This document shows, piece after piece, positions 56,246-64,000 of a stretch of DNA of 64,000 nucleotides. This DNA comes from Acanthornis magna (lineage: Eukaryota; Chordata; Aves; Passeriformes; Acanthizidae): assembly GCA_036785705.1 (NCBI GenBank), contig JAWUZG010000018.1, positions 7,723,501 to 7,787,500 on the forward strand, read 5' to 3'. Below the pieces are notes generated by a model, which was not told where the DNA came from, ran no database searches, and saw nothing but the letters and a program-made list of their open reading frames with translations. The position numbers and the translations under genes were made by a program. Numbering within the stretch: the stretch's first letter is position 1; the number at the start of each line of letters is the position of its first letter.

Positions 56246-58280
56246 TCAATTGTTGTTCAGTTTTTAATTGTTTAATTGTCTAATTACACTTTCTTGGAGA
56301 CTTCCAGCCCATCCAATTGCTTTTTCTATAAAACAGATGTTCATATAGATTTTTAATACTGTACTTGATTTGGAGTATCTTTGTCTTTCATGCTCATTCA
56401 GCTGGGTTTATTGAAGATATAATACCACTCTGTTTACCTTTGGAGAGCTGTTTGCCCTCTAACTACTTTCATGTCTTTCTGAGAATCCCAGCTAAATATG
56501 GTCATTGTACAAAGTCCTGCAAAGTCTTTCAATAACAGTTATGAGTATCCAACACGATACTCATTCACTTACATGCTCAAAAGGAAGTAGTGGCAAATCT
56601 GGTAAGAATTTAAAACAATGCTTGTTTTAACTGTTGTAACCTGACCCAATGCTGCTGCCAGTTCCAGTTGGGTAGCATAATAGTTCCCTGAAAAAACTAT
56701 GAGACAATCAAAATCCCCACCCATACAAAGCTTGAATGTATTATCTTGCTACAGACCACCATAGGCATCTTCTATATCCATTTACGTTAACTTCATTTGA
56801 GGATGAGAATGTACCAGCACCAAAGAGCATTCCCTCACAGGTGACAAGGGATGCTCTTGGATAATCTTGAAGTAAAATAGTTCACACAGGGAAGATTATT
56901 TCATTACCCATAGAAGCTCTGCAAAATGGAAGCATCTTATTTATTCTTTAAAGGTTACACTATATCAGATAGAAGTAGGATTTGGCATTTCCATGAGCTT
57001 GTGATAATGATGGATGTAGCTGTGAGTTAGAGGTGGTTGAAGTCTGAACTGTTTGACTAATTCTGTGTTTTAGTTATATCGCTATTATAAGCCAGACAGG
57101 AACATAGGGCTGGCTTCTAGTTAAGTGCATTCTTCAAAAGGAAAATTTGCAGATGGCTTAAAATACCTGTTTCTTGAGAACAGGGCAAAAGGAATAAAGG
57201 ACATGAACTACTACTTCTTTATGTTTACCTAAATAGGTAATTGTCCAGAATTCACTCCACCTTTCTGCCATTTTGTTTTTCTTCCCTGTTCTTTAAGAGG
57301 ATTGTGAACCCCAGACACTTATGCCAGTTCAAATGTGTTCTTTATCATATAAGAAAAAACCCTGTATTAATTTCTGGCTTCAGAAGAGAAAAAGCTTTAA
57401 ATGACTTACATTTTTCCAGAGGAAGTGGAGTAAAATAGATGCTGTATTTTCAGTATCTCCTTTCTTTTCTTTTTTTTCAATGTAGTTGAAGTACTGGCCT
57501 AATTGCATGAGAGATGTGGGTCACTCACTGTAAAAAACAATGTTTTGGGTAATCAATATGTGACCAATAGGTAAGACTTGCCTGGCCAGAACAAGGAGCG
57601 CTCTCTCTTGGTATTTGGCCTCCAAGCTATGGCTCGATACCCAAATACCTAAAGTTAAGAGAATTCAGTATAAGTCAAAAAGGCTCAATACTTAAAATGT
57701 TTATAAATTTTGGGAAAATGAACATATAAGAAGTGGACTAAATTCTGCAGAAGCTTTTGCTACTTTGAACTCAGTAGTTGCTTCTCCAGCTAGCAATTCC
57801 TATAATACTGTGTTGTCAGAATGGAACTTCCTAAGAGAGTAAGGTAAATTGACACTTTTGAAAGGTCTAGAGAATTCCTGAAAACCAAGATTCTGTGCTA
57901 CCACTGAAAGTAGCGATTGCCCAAAAGAAGACGGCCCAGAGTGTGAAGGACATGGGTGATCCCACTGCCACCCCCGTGCAGAGGAGCTCCATCAGCTGCA
58001 GTTGGCTCTGGGCGGCAGGGCAGGCTCCAGCCGCGTCGGCCCCCAGGTGTTGGCCGCTCCTCGGCTGCCCAGCCATCGCGCCGGGGCTTCGTTCAACACA
58101 CGCTGCCTTTCCCCTCTCCCTGTCCAGGGAACGTGTTCCACCGCACAGGTCTCTCGACACCGACATAACCCCATGTCCCTCACCAAAGCCAGCCGGACAG
58201 GGCTCACCTGCCCCTCCTCAAGGGACATGACCGCCTGGCTGCGGACTAAGCTTCGAGTAACTTCTCCTTACCCTGGTCTG
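56246..58280. other. Intergenic region between TMEM128 and OTOP1
   Basis: AT-rich up to about 57,900, then increasingly GC-rich toward the OTOP1 promoter. No gene, RNA or repeat was recognised. The overlapping frames at 57867-58304 are GC-driven. Confidence 0.5.
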
Positions 58281-58289
58281 GACCCCAGC

Positions 58290-58810
58290 TGCTGTCAGCC
58301 GTAGGCAAGGCTGCCCCGCAGAAGCCTCAGCAGCCTTTCCCGCGGCGGGGAGCGCGGGGCTGCCCGGCAGCCGGGGACCCCCGCCCGCGGCAGGGCACGG
58401 CCAGGGCCGGCGGCCCCGCTCCGCCCCCGCCGCGATGGGGGCCGGGCCAGCGGCGGCCTCGGGGCTCCCCGGGGGAAGCGGGGCCGCCTGCTTGCTGCAC
58501 CTGGCCGGCGGCGTGGGAGATGGAGAAAGCCGCCGGGTGCCCCGCGCTGGGCGGCAGCTACCCGCAGAAAAACGCCGAGATTCTCAGCAGCCAGTACGGC
58601 ATCAACCTCTTCCTGGCCGGGCTGCTGCTCACCTTCGCCTGGGCTGTGCATGCCGTGGGCATCAGCAAGAGCCACCTGCTCTCCTACCTCATCACGCTGA
58701 TGCTCATCCAGCTGCTGTGGATGCTGTGGTACCTCTGCAGGAGCTGCACGCAGAGGAGGCTGATCCGGGACAAGGACACACACGCCGGAGCCCGCTGGCT
58801 GAAGTGTAAG
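58290..58810 (+). promoter_or_regulatory. OTOP1: CpG island, OTOP1 promoter and first exon
   Basis: CpG-dense sequence (cccgcggcggggagcgcggg, ccccgcccgcggcagggc) leading into the first coding exon. No TATA box was seen; the start site is undetermined. Confidence 0.7.
58520..58805 (+). CDS. OTOP1: OTOP1 coding exon 1 (residues 1-96)
   Basis: It starts MEKAAGCPALGGSYPQKNAE; donor GAAGT|GTAAGT, phase 1. It encodes membrane segments 1 and 2. The N-terminal start is the least certain part. Confidence 0.9.
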
Positions 58811-61800
58811 TACGGGCTGAAGGCACAAAGAGTGGTACCGCACAAGAGACATCTGTGCCGTCACCTGTGGCTGCTACCTCTTTGTTACCCTCTCCATCCC
58901 TACCAGGAGGCATCCTGGTATTCACGAACTGAATGCACATGCAGTGTACTCTAAAGTAAATATATGCATAAGCTGAACATACTAGGAGATTGTATGGGAA
59001 AGTTGTTTGTTAAACATCCTCACTTTCCAGCCTACCATCTATAGTGCTAAAAGCTCTGGCGCCTCTTTTCCTTACCAGGCTGGTTTGGTGACACTTGAAA
59101 AAAATGAAATATAGCTAGTGGAAGAGGCAATTTTGTCGGTGTCTTGCAGCTCTTTTGGAGGAATTAGTACCTTTTCCAGATGGTCTAATGTGACTTACTT
59201 TATAGTAGTACCAGTCAGAAAGGTCCTCAAGTGCTCTCTATACCACTGTATATCAGAGATTCCCATTTATATGGGTGCAGTGATACCTTAGACACATCTA
59301 GAGTTAGGCAGAAGAGGACGAAAACTCTGACCGGATCAGTTTGTAGATTAGTGCACAAAGCAGTTAAACAAGGAATCTAAAATGAGCATTCGCTGGCAGA
59401 AAAAGTATGCAAGTTTGCAGGGGTAGTGGTGGGATGTGCTGGCCCTTATCTGGGGTCAGGATATAAAGGTGAGATATACTGAGAGAAGGTGTTTGGGGAG
59501 CACATCACAGTTGTAGTGACAGGATTGCTGTGTTTCTGGGTACCAAGAAAAAGAAATAGCCTACATCAATGCTGTGTGGAATACTAGGCAGCCCCAGTTT
59601 TACCAGCCTCTTCCAGTCTTAGCACTGTAAATGACAGATTGGAAAGTAAGTATTTTAGGTGGAATGTTATAAGACATCTTTCCCATAAAATGTTTCCTAC
59701 CTACTGATAATGAGACAACAGTTAATTTTCACAGCAACTAATGCATATCTAAATGAAAAGTCCTAGAACACCTGACACTTGATTATTTTGAAAAGGTTGT
59801 GCTGTGGAAATGTAGTTTGTTCTCAACATCAATGCTTGTGTTTCATTTATTTTCTTTGCAACTGTTAACATTTGTGTATGAATTGCTGACAGAAAACCTT
59901 TTTTTTTAAAATGTCTAACATACAGCCATGGTCTGTAGACTCTTTTCTGAAATGTACGGAGTTCACATACCAACTGTTGAATTGTTCCTCTTGGTTATTT
60001 ACTATTTTCCAAGGCAATAATCTCTCAAGCATTTTTCATTTATTAGCTTATGTGGCTTCCAACCTCCTGAAATGCATGCAAGGCTTAATTTGATCCTAAC
60101 TTGGACCAAGCTATGCTTTTGTTACTCAGAAGGTAGCTTTCCCCTCCTAAATATGGAATAAATACTGTCTAGCATGGGTAAGTACAGCAGGATCCTCTGC
60201 CCTCTTTCCTTTGGCAACACATTCACAGCATTTCATTTGTCCTACAGAATATAAGGAGTCACAGAAACTTAGAAACAAGATCCTGGATTCAGCTACTAGG
60301 TTACTTTATCCATTTCTTTTACCAGCACAGGGTGGCTCTTTGTACTGGCTTCTCAAGTGGTGCGGCTTCCATGACTTCTCTTGGATGTCTAGGCTGCAAT
60401 TCAACAAATTTGCCCTTAGGGAATGACCTACACTTTCCTATTCTTGGGAGTTTCGTGTAGTTACAACAAGTCTGTACATCTCCTTTATCCTCTATTGGTA
60501 AAAGAAAACTTATTTGAACTAAGGAAAAACTCAGGTGGCAATTCCTCTGCCAAGATCCCCCTTGCCCTCCTCTTTATCAGTGCTTTTGTCATAGAAATCT
60601 TTTATCTGAAAACCTAAAAGTCCAAAAAGGAGAGGGGAGGATGGAGTGGGACAGCCATATTTTGTTTGAGTTTTTCCACAGAAAGCTTTCTGCAATTTTT
60701 TACTAGCAAGAGAAAATGTCCTTGTATTAAACAGTATAAAATGAGTGTATTCTCATGAATCCTTTCAAACTGTGAATGTTATTTTAGTAAAAGTGGTGGC
60801 AGTTGCTTACTTAGACCATTTTGCTCTGGCAAATATTGAAATGGAATGGTTTAACAAAAACCTCCTATAACTGATTTCTTTTACATGTTTAGCAACGCTA
60901 GAAGCATGGATGATCCCTTTGCAAGAATTGCTTCCCAGAAGGCTTCCTTGAACCTTTTTGCACCAAGGGGTCAATTGTGTGAGCCCTTCAGCTCGGTTGT
61001 CTTCCCACCTGCGTGGTTGACCAAGAACCACTCCCGTCCTCTGAATGTGGGAAAAGTTTGTGGGAGAGCTTTGTCTTTAATGCAACACAGTTATCCTGAC
61101 CCGAATAACCACAGGGAACCTTAGGAAGTCTTTCCTTGGCTTATTCCAAATGTTATTCCCCTAAGTACACTCTCCTGCTAGGAAAAGCTCTCTGACCACC
61201 TCTTTTGGGAAAGTTCAGGGAAGTGAGTCAGAGAACTCAAAATGAAAATCAGCTGGCTTCACAAACAGCTTTATTTTATCACATTCTTTAGCAGCACAGC
61301 TTCTGTTTAAAGCACTGACAACTGGTCAACTTAAAAAGCTCTTGGCAGACTTCAGCTTGTATCTTTTTACTTCCTGCATTGAATTGCCAGTTATTTGAAC
61401 AATAAGGTGAGAGTGGAATTTTTGCAACTGTATCATTACGTTTTTTGTTCTTCTTGATGGTTAATAGGAATAAATAAGCCAGTGTTTAGCAACATTGAAA
61501 ATGCTATTATTGATCCCATAAGATATACAGGTTTCAATGAATGTTTGAAAAAAAATAATGAAACAGTGCTCAGTAGTAATAATTTCATATTTCTTAAAAT
61601 TTTAAATGGAAATATCTAAATGGTGGAATTATCTTCCTTGAAATTACTGGTATCCATTCAGTAGTAGTATATTCTACTGAAGTAACCACCACAAAAAGTT
61701 AAGACAAAAGCTATCAACATACCATATGAATGGTCATTATGGTTGGGCTTTGATTTTTGACTAAGCAGATTAGTACATTCTCTTTTGAAGCCCATAAATA

Positions 61801-63949
61801 TGCATGTTGGACACTTTGTATACATTTATAGTGCGGCCACCTGAGTGATTGCCAGAAATATCTAAATAGCATTTCAATAAATGGAACAATCTAATATTAA
61901 AGAATCATATAAAGTCTTCTCATCCCTGGAGGACAGTAATTTATAATCTTTTTGCTTCACAAGCTAGCTTTTGCCTTCTTATTGAAACAACCACAACACA
62001 TGTGAAATCCCTCAAATTGATGTATTTCAATAAATAGGAGGTTTCCTGCATGCTTTCTAAATAAACCATGAATCACAAAATCAATCATAGAATAATTTAA
62101 GTGGGAAGGCACTTCTGAAGGCCACCTAGTCTAACACCTTGCTCAGAGCATGTCTAGTTACCTGAGGCAGAATTCTTTCAGAACTACCAATTCTAATTTA
62201 TTTTAGAATTATTTACATTCTTTAGATGTGGAATGGAAACATTTAATTTGATCTCAAGAGTAGCCTATAATTTTGCATTTTGGGATACCATTTACTTTCA
62301 TAGATACGGAAAATGGCATATCTATTTAAATGTGGGCCCCAGTCCTGTTACATGTGTTAGAATACAAATTAGCTGACCTAAAAACTGTATGGAGTTATGT
62401 ACATGCATGAAGTGCAGAGCTGAAGTTTTAGATTTTGCAATATTAAAGCAAAAGTTTTTAGCTCATGGTAGAGATTGCACTCAATTAGTAATTTGACATT
62501 GTTTTTATTATAGAGAAATTGTAAAACAGAAACATAAAATCCTACTGGAATTCATACCCTTGTGATTAAAAAGTTTTCTGAAGTCTATTTTTGTTTAATT
62601 TTAAAGGGTCAGTGAAATAATAAACAAAATTACCATGTGTTTATATAATTTCTACTTAATTTTTATCAATGCAACTTTGAGAATAAAGGTTTTATTAATT
62701 AAAAAACATTTAGTGTTACTTTTTTATTACCACAAGTCAAGTGGAACATGTGGTACTAATATGGAAGTTAGGTTGTGGCTCCTTATAAAAGATTAACATT
62801 CATCTAAGTCAACACTAGTGATATTATTTACTCTGTGAGGAATTGCAAAGAAAGATTAGGATACTGATGCTGGTTTATATTATAAGGTCTGGCTAAGATC
62901 CATGGATAAATTTTTATCTAGTCTTCATTCAAATAAGTCAAAATTAAATCCACTGAAAGCCTGTTTGGGTAAAAGCCTAAAGAAAAATTTAAAAAAAAAA
63001 ACCTGAACCACAAAGAAAACCATCAAAACAAACCAAAACCACATAAATGAAAGCCTTAGAGTTTGGTTCAGCAATCTTATTGCCAATTGTGCTTAGTCAT
63101 ACAGGGACAAATTTAATAATAATAATAATAATAGTAATAATAATAATAATAAAATAAATAAGGGGAAATGTATTTCAAAGTTCTTTAGGGTATTTAGAGT
63201 AATATATTAGGATATTGTTGTGTCTCTGTGAAACATAGATGCTGAAATTAAATCTTTGGCTCCTTTCTAGAAGAACAAACCATACAGCTCATGGTAGTTG
63301 TGGTCTCTGAATTAAAGTGTAACCCCTGAGGCACAGGGAGGGCACACCAAGAGATTGTGCTCTCCCAGCTGTGGGGGTTTTGGGCTGGGGCACTGTAAGG
63401 TGATTGTTCAGCTCCCCAGAACGCTCAGTTTGCTGTGCGGCTGCCGAGGGCACTAATCCATCCACTGTACAGTGCTTCGGTGCCACTGTCACTGGGGAGG
63501 CTGATCCTGCCTGGAGCTGGGCCCTCTGCAAGGTGTGGATGTCCTGCTCAGTGCTGGGCTGGCCACTCCACACTGACCACAGGCTGTCCTGTGGTGTCCT
63601 TGCTTAACATGCTGGGCAGAGGCTTTTGCACATTAGAGACACTTATTTCATTATTTATCTTCATGAATATCAATCTACTCTTATTTCCTTAAAAAAGAAC
63701 ACAGATATTGATCAACTTTCATTCCCCTAAATAGATTTTAGTATATTTTACAAATAGACTCTAGACGCTATAACTATACATTGAAATTTTCTAATATACT
63801 TTTCATTTGTAGGTGGGATTACGTTATTTGCAGTGATTACTTTAATTCTGGACTCCTTTAAAATTGGATATTATATTGATTTTTCAAACTGTTTATCACC
63901 AACTGAAGGCATTTTTCCTGTTACACATGCTGTGCACACCATCTTACAG
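58520..63949 (+). CDS. OTOP1: OTOP1 (5' part), otopetrin proton channel
   Basis: Partial gene: exons 58520-58805 and 63813-63949 give residues 1-141 and the rest lies beyond the right edge (human protein 612 residues as I recall). The join AAGT|GTAAGT to gtag|GTGGG restores WLKCGITLF, aligned with human WLRGSITLF. Predicted membrane segments: about 28-47 (INLFLAGLLLTFAWAVHAVG), 52-72 and 97-118. The conserved SSQYG, LLWMLWY, KDTHAGARWL and TEGIFPVTHAVHT blocks identify the otopetrin family. Family knowledge: OTOP1 forms a proton-selective channel needed for otoconia formation and sour taste. The start chosen has a good context (gggagATGG) and gives an N-terminus about 45 residues shorter than human. 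An out-of-frame ATG lies 85 bases upstream. Confidence 0.93.
62084..62175 (-). mobile_element. CR1 LINE 3' end fragment (minus orientation)
   Basis: atcatagaataatttaagtgggaaggc, then ggccacctagtctaacaccttgctcagagc: a short reverse-oriented CR1 terminus, diverged. Confidence 0.78.
63114..63160. repeat. AAT trinucleotide microsatellite
   Basis: (AAT)n with one AGT interruption, passing into AAAT units, in OTOP1 intron 1. Confidence 0.95.
63813..63949 (+). CDS. OTOP1: OTOP1 coding exon 2 (residues 96-141)
   Basis: Acceptor tcatttgtag|GTGGG, donor TTACAG|GTAAAA, phase 0. GITLFAVITLILDSFKIGYY and SPTEGIFPVTHAVHTILQ match the family. It was too short for the ORF threshold but is fixed by phase and sequence. 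Confidence 0.95.
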
Positions 63950-64000
63950 GTAAAAGTCACTGGTTGCAGTTTTATATTAATCTCTATTTCTCACCAAAAA

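Larger units (their letters stand above)
58806..63812 (+). other. OTOP1: OTOP1 intron 1
   Basis: 5 kb AT-rich intron holding a CR1 tail fragment (62084-62175) and an AAT microsatellite (63114-63160). No additional exon was recognised. Confidence 0.7.

Noticed and set aside
58435..58809. Separate protein-coding gene in the 124-codon plus frame
   Set aside because: It overlaps OTOP1 exon 1 in another frame and its second half is a frame-shifted reading of conserved otopetrin codons; kept only as a uORF/indel question.

Overview
The window reads as nuclear DNA of a bird, most likely a songbird. It is AT-rich intergenic and intronic sequence broken by CpG islands, with genes split into small exons bounded by GT/AG splice sites. 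It carries several CR1 LINE 3' fragments ending in the avian ATTCTRTG-type tail, and one tRNA-Ile-derived SINE with a CR1-like tail that resembles zebra finch TguSINE1. No bacterial features, rRNA, functional tRNA gene or CRISPR array was seen.

Four protein-coding genes can be built exon by exon with consistent splice phases. They lie in the order known from human 4p16: ZBTB49 (minus strand, coding 13,239-29,439, 7 coding exons, 763 aa), LYAR (plus, coding 31,920-38,870, 8 coding exons, 363 aa), TMEM128 (plus, coding 48,698-53,294, 4 coding exons, 173 aa) and the start of OTOP1 (plus, first two coding exons at 58,520-58,805 and 63,813-63,949; the gene runs off the right edge). Gene names rest on remembered family sequences, since no search could be run.

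Layout: 1-12.5 kb is intergenic, with a CR1 remnant, an isolated CpG-rich patch at 4.3-4.8 kb, a pentanucleotide satellite and a 9-bp G-quadruplex-type array. 12.5-30.9 kb is ZBTB49. 30.5-31.3 kb is a CpG island that acts as a head-to-head promoter for ZBTB49 and LYAR, followed by a 36/30-bp minisatellite in the first LYAR intron. 31.9-39.6 kb is LYAR. 39.6-48.2 kb is intergenic, with a weak candidate minus-strand gene at 40.2-43.1 kb. 48.2-48.35 kb is the SINE. 48.5-56.2 kb is TMEM128 with its possible long 3' UTR. 58.3-64 kb is the OTOP1 promoter, exon 1, intron 1 and exon 2.

The genes do not form one pathway. ZBTB49 is a zinc-finger transcription factor, LYAR a nucleolar growth protein, TMEM128 a small multi-pass membrane protein and OTOP1 a proton channel. 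Only ZBTB49 and LYAR visibly share regulation, through their common CpG island. The most useful leads are the TguSINE1-like SINE beside the TMEM128 promoter, the out-of-frame upstream ATG at OTOP1 (indel or true N-terminal difference), the minisatellites next to CpG islands, and the speculative minus-strand gene between LYAR and TMEM128.
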